A stretch of DNA of 64,000 bases from a virus (IMGVR_UViG_3300036715_002570:86678-150677); one strand, 5' to 3'; positions 7,529 through 16,131 are shown, numbered from the stretch's first letter. Notes: generated by a model not told the origin, from the sequence alone. Translations and numbers: made by a program.

Positions 7529-8803
7529 ATGACATTCAAAATGATCCGGGAAGCACAAGCGCTTGCCCGCCTCGGCCGTAATGCTGAATTCACCCAAACC
7601 GTTAAGAACGTGTTGGGTGTTGACTCTGTAATCGGCTTGCCTGTGCTGCACGAAGGTGCAAGCCCTGAGCCAAGTGACTTCTCAACTTGGCTAACGACTC
7701 TCGTCGATCACGCCGCTGATGCTGGCATCAACATTTCAAAGCGTCAGGACTTTATGGACCTGGCCCACGAAATGTTTGACAACGACCCAAAGATGGGTAT
7801 GTTTGGTGGTGGCCACAAGATGCGTGAGCGTTGTGCCAATATGCTGTGGGCTCAGTACAAGATGAACCAAGCCCACCAGCAAGTGCAAGATCACGTTGCC
7901 AACGTTGTTGCCCCAGGCAACGAAAACGAAGAGTCTGGCTTCAGCCAAGCGCTGACGATGGCCAAGGGTAGCGAAAATGAAGAGCGTGCTCGCACAAAAG
8001 CGCCTGTTCTTGCTCGTGCTCTGAAGGTTAACACGAAGACCAAGAAGAACCCATACCCAGCTGGATCTCTCCGTGCAGCGCTGTGGGATGACCTGCATTC
8101 AGGCTCTGAGGATGAGGAAGAAGATCCAGAACTGCAAGACGATGTCAACGATGAGATTCCATCCGACATGGACGAGCCAGATTCATCCGATATGTCTCCA
8201 GATCAACTCGCCATGCGCATTACCGGTGTAGCACACACTAGCGAGGATGACGAGGGCGACATCGAAGCACGTCTCGATGACCTAGAACAGCGCGTATCTG
8301 ACATCGAAGGTACAGATAAGGACGTCGGCAACGATGAACTGCTGGACCAGGAGCGCGAAGACAATCCAGAAATGGATCATCCAAAGGCTGATGACGACAC
8401 CGACGACGCTGGCATCGACCAGATGGGCGATGACGAGTACGCTGACGATGATGGTGAGGAAGATCCGATTGCCGCTGTCCGCAATAAGCCAGAAGGTGAA
8501 AAGCCTCGTGCTTTCCAACCAGGTGCACGCTTCCAAGAGGACGAAGAGTTTTCACCGGAAGTAACCAAGACGATTTTCCAACACGCCATCACACAACCTA
8601 AGCAGCATATGGCTCAGGCTCTGAAGGATGAGGAAGATGCTGGTGCGACAGCTTGGCTGAAGACACAACTGCCTAAGAATCCCCACCCAAAGGATTCACC
8701 AGCACACCGTGCTTGGATGAAGGGTCTGCGCAACACTGCTGCGCAAGCTCTGGGTATTAACCTGAAGCCTCGCGACCCCGTGAAGACCAAGAAGAAGCGC
8801 TAA
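7529..8803 (+). CDS. Acidic late-type protein, 424 aa
   Basis: N-terminal 130 residues look globular and helical (MIREAQALARLGRNAEFTQT; DFMDLAHEMFDNDP). The middle (about 190-330) is extremely acidic with long Asp/Glu runs (SGSEDEEEDPELQDD), and the C-terminus is basic (KPRDPVKTKKKR). Together with a T4-like late promoter and a downstream terminator this suggests a virion, scaffold or head-core protein, but no family was recognised. Its N-terminus vaguely parallels that of the 4591 protein. Confidence 0.8.
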   Translation: MTFKMIREAQALARLGRNAEFTQTVKNVLGVDSVIGLPVLHEGASPEPSDFSTWLTTLVDHAADAGINISKRQDFMDLAHEMFDNDPKMGMFGGGHKMRERCANMLWAQYKMNQAHQQVQDHVANVVAPGNENEESGFSQALTMAKGSENEERARTKAPVLARALKVNTKTKKNPYPAGSLRAALWDDLHSGSEDEEEDPELQDDVNDEIPSDMDEPDSSDMSPDQLAMRITGVAHTSEDDEGDIEARLDDLEQRVSDIEGTDKDVGNDELLDQEREDNPEMDHPKADDDTDDAGIDQMGDDEYADDDGEEDPIAAVRNKPEGEKPRAFQPGARFQEDEEFSPEVTKTIFQHAITQPKQHMAQALKDEEDAGATAWLKTQLPKNPHPKDSPAHRAWMKGLRNTAAQALGINLKPRDPVKTKKKR

Positions 8804-8813
8804 TGCACCGCGC

Positions 8814-8856
8814 GTAGAGAGAACTAGAGCACCCAACAGTGTTCAGTTCTCTCTAC
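8814..8856 (+). terminator. Strong hairpin after the acidic protein
   Basis: Twelve-base perfect stem GTAGAGAGAACT (8814-8825) / AGTTCTCTCTAC (8845-8856), 19-base loop, weak T-rich tail. Probably terminates or insulates. Confidence 0.6.
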
Positions 8857-8869
8857 TCACTTTCGGTCG

Positions 8870-8875
8870 TATAAT
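8870..8875 (+). promoter_or_regulatory. -10 box TATAAT
   Basis: Perfect TATAAT 14 bp after the hairpin; likely promoter of the gene at 8912. The -35 (TCTCTC or nearby) is poor. Confidence 0.45.
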
Positions 8876-8911
8876 CATAACAGACGTGTATGTAACACGC
8901 AAGAGAAAACA

Positions 8912-9283
8912 ATGCAAGAAGCGAAGCCTTTCCTGACGGTTCAAGAGCTGATCGATCACGTTGACACCGTTCTCCTATCGTATCAATCCGTGCTCCAGCA
9001 TGCGCGCGCCGGCACGATTGACACTCTATACCATAGCACCATCAAGTGCGTCGTTGACGAAATGATGATGATGCCTTCTCGTCGTGTAGACTTGAAGATG
9101 GAGGTGGTTGAGGAGCAGCAAAAGGTAACTGAGGGGATGGCTACAATCACTAACATCCTCGCTGCAATGTGTGATCGTACCCTAACTGAAGTTACTGAAG
9201 ATGTGGCTAAGGTAATAGGCGAATTTCCCCAGCAGGATGTCATTACAGCCACACAGCTTCGCCGAACGAATATGCTCAACTGA
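8912..9283 (+). CDS. Hypothetical protein, 123 aa
   Basis: Mostly helical, soluble (AATITNILAAMCDRTLTEVT style), unknown. Its last codons and stop lie in a 21-bp near-palindrome, ATGCTCAACT g AGTTGAGCAT (9272-9292), probably a terminator or mRNA end structure. Confidence 0.75.
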   Translation: MQEAKPFLTVQELIDHVDTVLLSYQSVLQHARAGTIDTLYHSTIKCVVDEMMMMPSRRVDLKMEVVEEQQKVTEGMATITNILAAMCDRTLTEVTEDVAKVIGEFPQQDVITATQLRRTNMLN

Positions 9284-9351
9284 GTTGAGCATTAAACCCC
9301 TATCAGATAGGATATCGGTCATTCCAGCCGCTATCCTGCTGAGGAGGCCCT

Positions 9352-10317
9352 TTGGCTAAGAAACAAGCACCGTATTTCACACTGGCTCCTACACAAAAAC
9401 CGAAAGTTGAGCCACCACCTGCCCAACTCCAGCTGTTCAGCAAGATGCACTTTGCGGCAATCGATCCGAAGATCGAACAGCTCGCTGATGAAGTCGCCCC
9501 GCGACTGAACAGAACAACGTCGATGACGTATTACGCAGTGCTCCATCCGGAGACTGTGTTTGAGCGGCTCGACGACATCCAGCCCGACACTGCTCAATAC
9601 GAAAAGTGGTCGTTGTGTGGCGTTACTGCTCAAGTAACCCCGAAGCGGATCCGCTCGTTCAGGGGCAACCTGAAATGTGTCTGCTGCGGCCGTGAAGGTA
9701 ATATGTTCCTTGTCGAGCGCCACAAAAACGACATAGGAGGATGCCAGTATCTGAACCTGTATCATGCGAGCCAATCTGGGCTCGCTCTGATGACGGTTGA
9801 TCACATCCTGCCCGATAGTCTTGGTGGCAAGTACAGTCAAGACAACTTCCAGACGATGTGCCGCAGCTGCAACAGCGCCAAGGGCAACCTGATGTCGATC
9901 CCTGAGATTGAGAAGGTTCGCGCAAACATCGCTTTGTACGCAAAATCCTGGGTCGTACATGAATTCCTTGACCTGCTGTTGAGCTTGCAGCTGCATATCA
10001 ATAAGGCAGAGGAAAACACGAAGGAACAGTCAGACTTGCGCAAAATCTTCGATCAGTACCGCCGCCGCATTAAGTACAACACCAAGCCGGGTGCTGCTAA
10101 CGCCGCTGTGCTCGAATTGCGTCAAGCTATCGACCGCCACTTCAGCCCGCGGCCCGTGATCGCCGCCCATGTCGTGAAGCCGCATTCGTGGCTTCACGAG
10201 ATTAAGTTGGCGTATCGTCGCTGGCGCAAGCAATCCAAGAAACTGGTTGCACAGTCGATTCGCCGGATGGGCGTATCACTAGTAAACATGTCGAACGCAA
10301 TGCTGTCGGATAAGTAA
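9352..10317 (+). CDS. HNH endonuclease, 321 aa
   Basis: TTG start chosen from GAGGAGG at 9341-9347. Centre of the protein: NLKCVCCGREGNMFLVERH, then TVDHILPDSLGGKYSQDNF and QTMCRSCNSAKGN, i.e. the McrA-like HNH fold with two CxxC zinc ligands and the DH..P.SLGG...N catalytic core (about 150-180). The C-terminal 120 residues are basic and helical, suited to DNA binding. Could be a free-standing homing endonuclease or a host-DNA nuclease; not inserted in an obvious gene. Confidence 0.85.
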   Translation: MAKKQAPYFTLAPTQKPKVEPPPAQLQLFSKMHFAAIDPKIEQLADEVAPRLNRTTSMTYYAVLHPETVFERLDDIQPDTAQYEKWSLCGVTAQVTPKRIRSFRGNLKCVCCGREGNMFLVERHKNDIGGCQYLNLYHASQSGLALMTVDHILPDSLGGKYSQDNFQTMCRSCNSAKGNLMSIPEIEKVRANIALYAKSWVVHEFLDLLLSLQLHINKAEENTKEQSDLRKIFDQYRRRIKYNTKPGAANAAVLELRQAIDRHFSPRPVIAAHVVKPHSWLHEIKLAYRRWRKQSKKLVAQSIRRMGVSLVNMSNAMLSDK

Positions 10318-10376
10318 CCCTGTTGTTTAATGGGTTTTGATCGATTAGGATCGAAACATCAACAGCAGGAAATTAC

Positions 10377-10511
10377 ATGAGCAGCTTCGCCAGAAAATTC
10401 AATGGTACTCATGTACTGTCTGCCATTGTGAATGCCACGGTGACCATCATCGTGTGTACGCTTACCGCCATCGGTGCGTTTGCGATCGGTCACATTGCGG
10501 GTTGGTGGTGA
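10377..10511 (+). CDS. Small membrane protein, 44 aa
   Basis: ATG after CAGCAGGAAATTAC. One hydrophobic helix (SAIVNATVTIIVCTLTAIGA). First of a run of tiny genes 10377-10903. A TTGATC/TAGGAT-containing inverted repeat lies upstream. Confidence 0.6.
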   Translation: MSSFARKFNGTHVLSAIVNATVTIIVCTLTAIGAFAIGHIAGWW

Positions 10512-10512
10512 T

Positions 10513-10650
10513 ATGAACTTCAACGGCATTGAGAAAATGATTCTGGGCCTCATCTTCTGGGATGTGGTTGCTGTGCTAGCTGTTGGGGCTCTGTGCTCCG
10601 GCATTGTGTACGGCGTGTACAAGGCTGGCCAAGCCATTGGTGCTTGGTAA
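10513..10650 (+). CDS. Small membrane protein, 45 aa
   Basis: Starts one base after the previous stop. Hydrophobic core GLIFWDVVAVLAVGALCSG and small amphipathic ends. Function unknown. Confidence 0.6.
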   Translation: MNFNGIEKMILGLIFWDVVAVLAVGALCSGIVYGVYKAGQAIGAW

Positions 10651-10662
10651 CGGGAGAATACC

Positions 10663-10821
10663 ATGGACGACGAAAAGGTTTGCACGAACTACCTCGGCTA
10701 CAAGCAGTTTGTAGACGAAAAGGGTCGCTACAAGTGCATCTGCTGCAAACTGCCGTACACCAACGAGGGTGATGGTCTGTTGTGCAAGATGTGTGCCGAC
10801 AAAGAGGTTGGTGATGACTGA
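10663..10821 (+). CDS. Small zinc-ribbon-like protein, 52 aa
   Basis: GGGAG precedes the ATG at 10663. Two cysteine pairs, KCICCK and LLCKMCADK, 19 residues apart, could bind zinc. No known family assigned. Confidence 0.6.
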   Translation: MDDEKVCTNYLGYKQFVDEKGRYKCICCKLPYTNEGDGLLCKMCADKEVGDD

Positions 10822-10903
10822 CTTTAACGTCGCTATCCGGCGTGCGACGAGCATACACGGAGCAAGCACGATCTGTGTTGCGGTGGGTACTTTCGTGGAT
10901 TGA
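10814..10903 (+). CDS. Possible 29-aa peptide
   Basis: ATG 10814 overlaps the end of the zinc-ribbon gene by 8 bases; the frame ends at 10903. Plausible only from context. Confidence 0.3.
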   Translation: MTDFNVAIRRATSIHGASTICVAVGTFVD

Positions 10904-10941
10904 TTGAGCTTGACTCTTGATTTGGGTCTTGTGATAGTCTG

Positions 10942-11030
10942 TATACTGGTTTTTACAAGACGAAGCCAAGTCGAGACGACAACCCAACATCGTCGGCCTC
11001 GCGAGGCCGACGATGTTGCACCGAAGGTGC
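10942..11030 (+). promoter_or_regulatory. TATACTGGT promoter followed by a 34-bp perfect palindrome and a GCACC-gaa-GGTGC hairpin
   Basis: -10 TATACT (10942-10947) with TTGATT (10917-10922) as the best -35. A perfect 34-bp palindrome spans 10985-11018 (centre CCTCG|CGAGG) and is followed at once by GCACC gaa GGTGC (11018-11030). The same architecture, with different palindrome bases, precedes the gene at 49890. It forms the leader of the gene at 11066. Confidence 0.65.
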
Positions 11031-11065
11031 AGTGATTGCTGTTCTCGAAACAAGAGGAGCACACC

Positions 11066-11332
11066 ATGTACCCGATTCTGCCAGCCAACCCAAATACCAT
11101 CACCCCTCAATCCCGAGGGGGGGTGATGTCCGCTGCCGATGTCGTTCGTAAGTACGCGATAATCGATCGTCATGCGGATATCTATAATGCGGTTCAGGTG
11201 GACCTCGCACACCTGCGATCTTGGGACACGTATCAACGGACTACTGCTGAGGAGCGTGAGCAGGCAAAGATCGCGCTCTACACAGTCTTCCACGAGAGAC
11301 TTCCGGGTGGAAAGCCGCAGAGGCTGCATTGA
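11066..11332 (+). CDS. Hypothetical protein, 88 aa
   Basis: ATG 11066 follows AAGAGGAGC; an upstream in-frame ATG (11036) lies in the leader and lacks a ribosome site. Soluble, helical. Unknown. It is placed just before the helicase gene. Confidence 0.7.
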   Translation: MYPILPANPNTITPQSRGGVMSAADVVRKYAIIDRHADIYNAVQVDLAHLRSWDTYQRTTAEEREQAKIALYTVFHERLPGGKPQRLH

Positions 11333-11341
11333 ATTGCCCTC

Positions 11342-11370
11342 TTGACTTTTACCCTAAATCCTCCGATACT
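11342..11370 (+). promoter_or_regulatory. Promoter of the helicase gene
   Basis: TTGACT (11342-11347), 17-bp spacer containing TTTACCCTAA, GATACT (11365-11370). Confidence 0.65.
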
Positions 11371-11403
11371 GGCTTCATTGTCGATCAACCGAGGATTCCC
11401 CAC

Positions 11404-12579
11404 ATGAGCACTACCGACCCCGACTTCGAACAGAATGAACTCGCCAACTCGATCGAGGACGGGCTCAATCCGGACAGCCTTGTTGAGATGTACGGTGAGC
11501 GCGAAATGCGGTGGTATCAGGTTGCAGCTCGCAACCAAGCCGTCGCCGCTCTCGAATCGGGCAGCAAGCGGGTCCTGATCGTTCTGCCCACGGGCGCAGG
11601 TAAGACCCTGACGATCGCCGCTTCCCTGTCGTTCCCCGCGATGCGACACGCACTCGGCGTTACGGGCGATCGTCCGCTCCGCGTGCTGTTCATCGCACAC
11701 AAGCACCGGTTGCTGTCGCAGGCCGAATCGACGTTCGTCTCCGAGAGCAACGTCGAACTGATCGCTCACAGTGCCTTCAGTGACCTCCCACCCGATCTGA
11801 TCAAGAACGGCTGGGACGTGACAGTGATCGACGAGGCGCATCATGAAGCTGCCTCAACATTCCAGCTGCATTTGGAGCGACTCGGCAATCGCCCGATCAT
11901 CGGCCTGTCTGCCACACCCGATCGTGCGGATGGCTGCCTGATCAAGTTCGATGTGATCATCAATCCGATCTCGCGTGAGCAGGCCGTGGCAGAGGGCTTC
12001 CTGGCGGAGACGTCGATCCACTCGTTCGTTGACGCCTCAATGAAGGACAAGACGGAGATCCTGACCGACATCTTCATGAACTTTGGCCATCAGATGGGCC
12101 AGACGATGGTGTTCCTGAAGACCAAGAAGGAAGTCGCTGCGATCACGCTCGTGCTCCAGTCGCTCGGCTACAAGGCAGTTGCGATCCTCAACCAGACCGA
12201 ACGCGAACTCAACCGTGTGCTCAACGACTTCTCGGACGGCAAGATCCAGTACGTGGTCAACTGCAACAAGATCAACGAGGGCGTTGACGTCAAGGGCTGC
12301 ACCGATGTCGTCCTTGGACGCCAATTTGGCTCGTACCCGCAGCTGAACCAAGTGATCGGTCGGGCAGCTCGGCCCGACTCGGACTGCAATGTGTGGGAGC
12401 TGATCAACCCGCTGTCTGGCCGTAACCTCGATACGACTGTGATCGTCGGCACGCCGAAGGAACACCGCCTGATGTCGAAGCGTGGCACAAAGTGGAACGA
12501 GCGTCAGTTCGACTATGTGACGCACCGCACGAACAAGCAGCTGGGCATTGCGTCTGGCATCCGCATTCGTCATAACTGA
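11404..12579 (+). CDS. SF2 DNA/RNA helicase, UvsW-like
   Basis: 391 aa from ATG 11404 (GAGG upstream). Motif I LPTGAGKT (61-68), motif II DEAH (143-146), motif III LSATPDR (168-174), motif VI QVIGRAARPD (about 315-324): a complete ATP-dependent superfamily 2 helicase. In T4-like phages the equivalent UvsW unwinds R-loops and branched DNA during recombination-dependent replication, which fits a phage with rII genes. It lacks UvsW's N-terminal extension, so the exact orthology is uncertain. Codons here are more GC-rich than in the first 10 kb. Confidence 0.85.
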   Translation: MSTTDPDFEQNELANSIEDGLNPDSLVEMYGEREMRWYQVAARNQAVAALESGSKRVLIVLPTGAGKTLTIAASLSFPAMRHALGVTGDRPLRVLFIAHKHRLLSQAESTFVSESNVELIAHSAFSDLPPDLIKNGWDVTVIDEAHHEAASTFQLHLERLGNRPIIGLSATPDRADGCLIKFDVIINPISREQAVAEGFLAETSIHSFVDASMKDKTEILTDIFMNFGHQMGQTMVFLKTKKEVAAITLVLQSLGYKAVAILNQTERELNRVLNDFSDGKIQYVVNCNKINEGVDVKGCTDVVLGRQFGSYPQLNQVIGRAARPDSDCNVWELINPLSGRNLDTTVIVGTPKEHRLMSKRGTKWNERQFDYVTHRTNKQLGIASGIRIRHN

Positions 12580-12590
12580 CGTGCAGCAAA

Positions 12591-12620
12591 CAAAAACGGC
12601 CCCCACGGGGGCCGTTTTTG
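12591..12620. terminator. Bidirectional terminator between convergent genes
   Basis: Fourteen-base perfect arms (CAAAAACGGCCCCC / GGGGGCCGTTTTTG) with a 2-base loop; A-tract on one side and T-tract on the other serve both the helicase gene and the leftward gene 12634-13092. Confidence 0.9.
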
Positions 12621-12633
12621 TTATCGGTGTGCC

Positions 12634-13092
12634 TTACTTCACTGGTGCACCCATGTACTTCAGCAGCTTGTAGCAGTCTACGCGGTCATCTGAAGTTGCT
12701 GGCAGGCCCGCACGGCGTGCAACCTCTGCACCAAGCCTGAAGCAGTACCACTTGTTGCGGTCCGCTGTATCAAAACCAACAATGAAGCCCAACAGACCAC
12801 GCCAGTCGTAGTCCTTGTATAGTTGTGTTTCCAACCACGTGAGAGCTTCTGCCTCGTTAGGAGCGCTAGCCTCTACGATTTGATGATCGGGGAATCCCTC
12901 CAGGAAGCTGTTAAGAGAGCGTTTCGTTACGCCGCTGCGCCGTGCGAACGCATCGATGATGTGCTTGCCGTCGGCTGTAACGATGGCACAGTGAGCCCAT
13001 GGTGCAAGGCCAAAGTGACCTGCCCGCAGTCCTTGTACTAGGCGTGACAGTGTGCTGAGGAATGCTGTGTCGCGGGTGAAAATAATCTTCAT
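12634..13092 (-). CDS. Permuted papain-fold (YiiX/NlpC-P60-like) hydrolase
   Basis: 152 aa. Pattern of the permuted NlpC/P60 superfamily: APWAHCAIVTADG with His34, a middle IIDAFARRSGV and late KWYCFRLGAEVARRAG with the likely nucleophile Cys117. Such proteins cleave amide bonds in peptidoglycan, lipoproteins or other acylated substrates. No signal peptide. A late-type TAAATA lies on this strand at 13125-13130. Lysis, entry or host-protein processing are all possible. Confidence 0.65.
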   Translation of the reverse strand: MKIIFTRDTAFLSTLSRLVQGLRAGHFGLAPWAHCAIVTADGKHIIDAFARRSGVTKRSLNSFLEGFPDHQIVEASAPNEAEALTWLETQLYKDYDWRGLLGFIVGFDTADRNKWYCFRLGAEVARRAGLPATSDDRVDCYKLLKYMGAPVK

Positions 13093-13124
13093 GGTTGTCC
13101 ATTTGGCGTGTTGTTTGACCCAGT

Positions 13125-13130
13125 TATTTA
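13125..13130 (-). promoter_or_regulatory. Late-promoter core on the minus strand
   Basis: ATAAATAA read leftward, 33 bases before the start of the hydrolase gene. Confidence 0.35.
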
Positions 13131-13163
13131 TCCAACGCTGTTAGTTATTTGGGAGATTCAACC

Positions 13164-13333
13164 ATGCAAATATTCAAGATCAGGAACTCAGTAGGACTGT
13201 TCTCAACAGGCGGCGCCTCACCGCGATGGGCAAAGTCTGGCACCGTCGCGGTGATCATCTAGCGCAATCGGACTGCGCAGCGGTGTGCGGAATACGAACG
13301 CCTCAAGTGAGAATTCGGCTGAGGCCCCATTGA
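13164..13333 (+). pseudogene. Frameshifted remnant of a small phage protein
   Basis: ATG 13164 after GGGAG gives MQIFKIRNSVGLFSTGGASP, the start of a widespread small phage family (F.IRN...GLFS.GG..P.WSK.GKVW...G.L..HL). The frame stops at 13260-13262, but GKVWHRRGDHLAQ reads on in the next frame from 13229. The gene thus seems to have lost bases between the two blocks. The rest of 13093-13484 holds only regulatory elements. Confidence 0.45.
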
Positions 13334-13369
13334 CATTCAGCATTGCGTGGCGGGCAGTGCTTGGTTCGT

Positions 13370-13402
13370 CTGATTTTTGTGGGCACACCCTGCAAAAATC
13401 AG
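13370..13402. repeat. Ten-base inverted repeat
   Basis: CTGATTTTTG (13370-13379) and CAAAAATCAG (13393-13402), 13-base loop, between the remnant and the promoter of the next gene. Confidence 0.5.
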
Positions 13403-13413
13403 TAAATGGCCCT

Positions 13414-13442
13414 GTTGATCTTTCACCCTAAAACGATGATGA
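13414..13442 (+). promoter_or_regulatory. Promoter of the 13485 gene
   Basis: TTGATC (13414-13419), 17-bp spacer, GATGAT. TTGATC is mirrored by GATCAA downstream, giving the inverted-repeat arrangement typical of this genome. Confidence 0.5.
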
Positions 13443-13484
13443 TGGTCCCATCGCTGATCAAACCATTCCGAGGAAGCCCATATT

Positions 13485-14735
13485 ATGCTGAAGATCGATC
13501 CCAAGCTGCTGACTGTTGAAATCGTCCAACTGAAGGCTGTCACAACCGCTCTTGGCGGCAGCATCAGCGTGGTCGATCCCGAAGCCAGCGCGCCTGGCAA
13601 AGAAGCATACAAGCGGATCGCTGTTCCGTTGGCTGTGGCCCGTTCGTTCATCCAGAAAACCAAGAAAATCACGCGCTATCTCAAGCCCGTGTACACCGCC
13701 CTCGTTCGATACGACAACAAGCTGGTTGTGGCAATGGAACGCCACCCCCTTGCTGCAATGGGTGCTCTCGAGGAAGTGCTGGAAGATGGTACCGTCCATC
13801 GCTGGCGCGCTGCATGTGAGGTCAACCTGCGGTCGACTGTGATTCCGCTGCTGTCGAGCTTGAACCGCACGTGGTACTTCGACGGCCGCTACGCGTACGC
13901 ACTCGCTACGAACGATCCGTCGGCTGCGATCCGCTCCGGCACGTTTCTGACGCGCAATGGCAGCTTCCGCAAGGTCATCGCCTCGTGCATCGATCTCCAG
14001 GAGCTGTCCGACGTCAACAAGTTGACCGTGTGCGACCGCAGCTGCTTGGCCTTCGTGACCAGCAGCGGCCAGTACGCGATCTCCCCTCCGATCTGGAAGA
14101 ACCTGTCGGACGTTGGTGGCACTGCTCTGCGCAAGGCTGCAGCGGCTGAATCCACTGAAGACGAGGATGACGATGAAGGTACTGCACCCGACGCCGAGCA
14201 CCCGGATGACCAACACGTGTACAACTTCGACGAGATCGACCGTACGCTGGCCGTCAACCTGAATTTCGCTCTCGCCGCAGGCAATGAAATCGGTAAGCTG
14301 TTCGGATTCGAACAGATCGAGCCGCTCCAGCTCGATCGGTTGATGATCGAGCTGCATACGACCAACCTGCCGAACGTGCCAAAGCAAGTGAAGGCGACGT
14401 ACGACACGGGCCTGCAATTCACCCACGCGATGGCGTGGCTGATCGGAATGTTCCGTCACACGAAGACGCTGGACACGCTGATCATGATGCGAGCCCTGAT
14501 GAAGTACCTGACGCAGAAGGGCGTGTTCCGTAGCAGCACGTTTGATGCTGCTCACGTGTTCATGGAAGGCAAGTCGCAAGCTGACGTCCCCGTCCACAAG
14601 CTGGATGACCTGCTGCATGACGACACGACGAAGGTATCGATCGGCGCCCTGCTGAACCAGGCTCGCCGCGGTGCCAAGGCACGCAAGGGCCAGCCCCTGA
14701 TTCACCAAATCGGTGGCATGTTGAACGAAGAGTGA
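13485..14735 (+). CDS. Hypothetical protein, 416 aa
   Basis: Large soluble protein without recognised motifs. An acidic linker (ESTEDEDDDEGTAPDAEHPD, about 224-243) separates two globular halves. CGAGGAAGCCC precedes the start. It is followed by a 39-aa gene and the DUF932-like gene, with which it may act. Confidence 0.8.
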   Translation: MLKIDPKLLTVEIVQLKAVTTALGGSISVVDPEASAPGKEAYKRIAVPLAVARSFIQKTKKITRYLKPVYTALVRYDNKLVVAMERHPLAAMGALEEVLEDGTVHRWRAACEVNLRSTVIPLLSSLNRTWYFDGRYAYALATNDPSAAIRSGTFLTRNGSFRKVIASCIDLQELSDVNKLTVCDRSCLAFVTSSGQYAISPPIWKNLSDVGGTALRKAAAAESTEDEDDDEGTAPDAEHPDDQHVYNFDEIDRTLAVNLNFALAAGNEIGKLFGFEQIEPLQLDRLMIELHTTNLPNVPKQVKATYDTGLQFTHAMAWLIGMFRHTKTLDTLIMMRALMKYLTQKGVFRSSTFDAAHVFMEGKSQADVPVHKLDDLLHDDTTKVSIGALLNQARRGAKARKGQPLIHQIGGMLNEE

Positions 14736-14746
14736 GGAGCGAACAC

Positions 14747-14866
14747 ATGGACAAGATCCCGAACCAATTCACTGCGGAAGACCGCGAACGCGTTGCGGAC
14801 GGCTATCCGCCGCTCGATATGAAGGACGCGGTGATGTACACGCTTACATACCTCCCTGGGATGTGA
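14747..14866 (+). CDS. Small protein, 39 aa
   Basis: GAGGAGC lies seven bases before ATG 14747. Polar with a hydrophobic C-terminus (VMYTLTYLPGM). Unknown. Confidence 0.6.
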   Translation: MDKIPNQFTAEDRERVADGYPPLDMKDAVMYTLTYLPGM

Positions 14867-14891
14867 GCTAAACGGCCCAGTAAATACACCG

Positions 14892-14947
14892 TTGACATCC
14901 TTCAGCGTTTCGCTTAGGATATCTTCACTGAACGACGTACGCGTACG
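14892..14947 (+). promoter_or_regulatory. Promoter and leader of the DUF932-like gene
   Basis: TTGACA (14892-14897), 17-bp spacer, TAGGAT (14915-14920): the best -35 in the window. A TAAATA lies just upstream at 14881. The roughly 110-base leader contains the palindrome CGTACGCGTACG flanked by CACTG / CAGTG. Confidence 0.65.
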
Positions 14948-15036
14948 AAGTCCAGTGTGTAGTTCGAGTCGGAAGCATCTTCGCCTCCCTCTCCCACCAT
15001 CAACTCTAAATGTCTGCGGACAGATAGGATACTGAA

Positions 15037-16131
15037 ATGACGCAATTCCACCTCCTGCGTGGTTCTTCGGTCGAAGCCAAGGCCGTCTCCACTGGTTCTG
15101 GGAAGGACCGCAAGGTACTCGCCGAGATCGAGATCGACGGCAAGTTCCAACACCGCTTCACGCCGCAGTCGCGCGTGTCGAAGCACCTCGAGATCATGAC
15201 GCCCAAGGATCTCAGTGCCCGTCTCTCGGGCGGCTCGTTCTTCTTCATCGACGAAGAGGACGGCGAAGGTCCGAAGATGGTTGACTTCCGCGACGGCCAA
15301 TACCACGGGTTCATCCACACCGATGAGTCTGTCGGCAAGTTCATGGAAGTGCTCGGCTTCACTCACCGCAACACGATCCCGCTCCACCGTCGCAAGCGGA
15401 ACGCCAGTGAAGACGTCACCGACGTCGTGCTCCGTCGCGAGTGGTCGAACGGCGAAATCGAGGTCCCTGGTTACCAGTCCGGCGGCCAGTTCAACTCGCG
15501 CCTGTCGTTCGTCTGGAATCCGTACGTCAAGACGATCAATAGCACGTTCGACCTCGTCCGTCTGATCTGCACCAACGGTGCGGTTGGCCTGACGTCGTTT
15601 CTGAACACGAAGATTCCTCTGCAGAACCGCTGGGAGGAGCACCTGGACATCGCGTCGCGCCAGATCCAGAACAAGGTCAGCTCGATCGTGGTCGAACGCG
15701 TCCAGCGGATGATCGAGGAACGTGCGTCTGTCGGCGAGTGCCTGCTGCTCGAGCAGCACATTTTCGATCGGTTGTACTCGCCGACTCCGAAGTCGGATAA
15801 CGAGCGTGAGCGTCTGCTGGCGCTGCTGTCCGCCGTGTCGCCGCAAGCGCACATGAGCCAGGTGTACCGTGAGGAAGTGTTCCTCAACAAGGCACTCGCT
15901 GCTCAAGTGCAGGGCCACCTGTCGCACTTCGATCTGTGGAACATCGCGACCGAAGTGCGCACGCACACTGGATCGTCCGCTAACAGCTCGGATAACGCGC
16001 TGGACAAGCTGGCCAACAGCCTGATGTTCGACGTGGAAGACAACTACTCGCTGTCGAACGCGCGGATGAGCGCGCCGTCGCTCAGCTCGTTCGCTGACCC
16101 CGAAAGGGCTTTTTATGGGACGTTGAACTGA
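15037..16131 (+). CDS. DUF932-like phage protein
   Basis: 364 aa. The central part (SRLSFVWNPYVKTINSTFDL, then VRLICTNGAVG) follows the DUF932 pattern (domain found in plasmids and phages, with a conserved CTNG). The exact function of DUF932 proteins is unknown; many are phage early proteins related to LadS/YfjQ-type plasmid genes. A terminator follows directly. Confidence 0.65.
   Translation: MTQFHLLRGSSVEAKAVSTGSGKDRKVLAEIEIDGKFQHRFTPQSRVSKHLEIMTPKDLSARLSGGSFFFIDEEDGEGPKMVDFRDGQYHGFIHTDESVGKFMEVLGFTHRNTIPLHRRKRNASEDVTDVVLRREWSNGEIEVPGYQSGGQFNSRLSFVWNPYVKTINSTFDLVRLICTNGAVGLTSFLNTKIPLQNRWEEHLDIASRQIQNKVSSIVVERVQRMIEERASVGECLLLEQHIFDRLYSPTPKSDNERERLLALLSAVSPQAHMSQVYREEVFLNKALAAQVQGHLSHFDLWNIATEVRTHTGSSANSSDNALDKLANSLMFDVEDNYSLSNARMSAPSLSSFADPERAFYGTLN

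Noticed and set aside
12591-12620. Fourth long palindrome like those at 10985, 16248 and 49836
   Set aside because: It has A and T tracts and a loop and sits between convergent genes, so it is an ordinary bidirectional terminator.
13458-14708. Long leftward frame opposite the 416-aa gene
   Set aside because: Shadow of the GC-rich plus-strand gene; no ribosome site and biased composition. The same holds for 14914-15966, 37136-38413 and 43954-45465.
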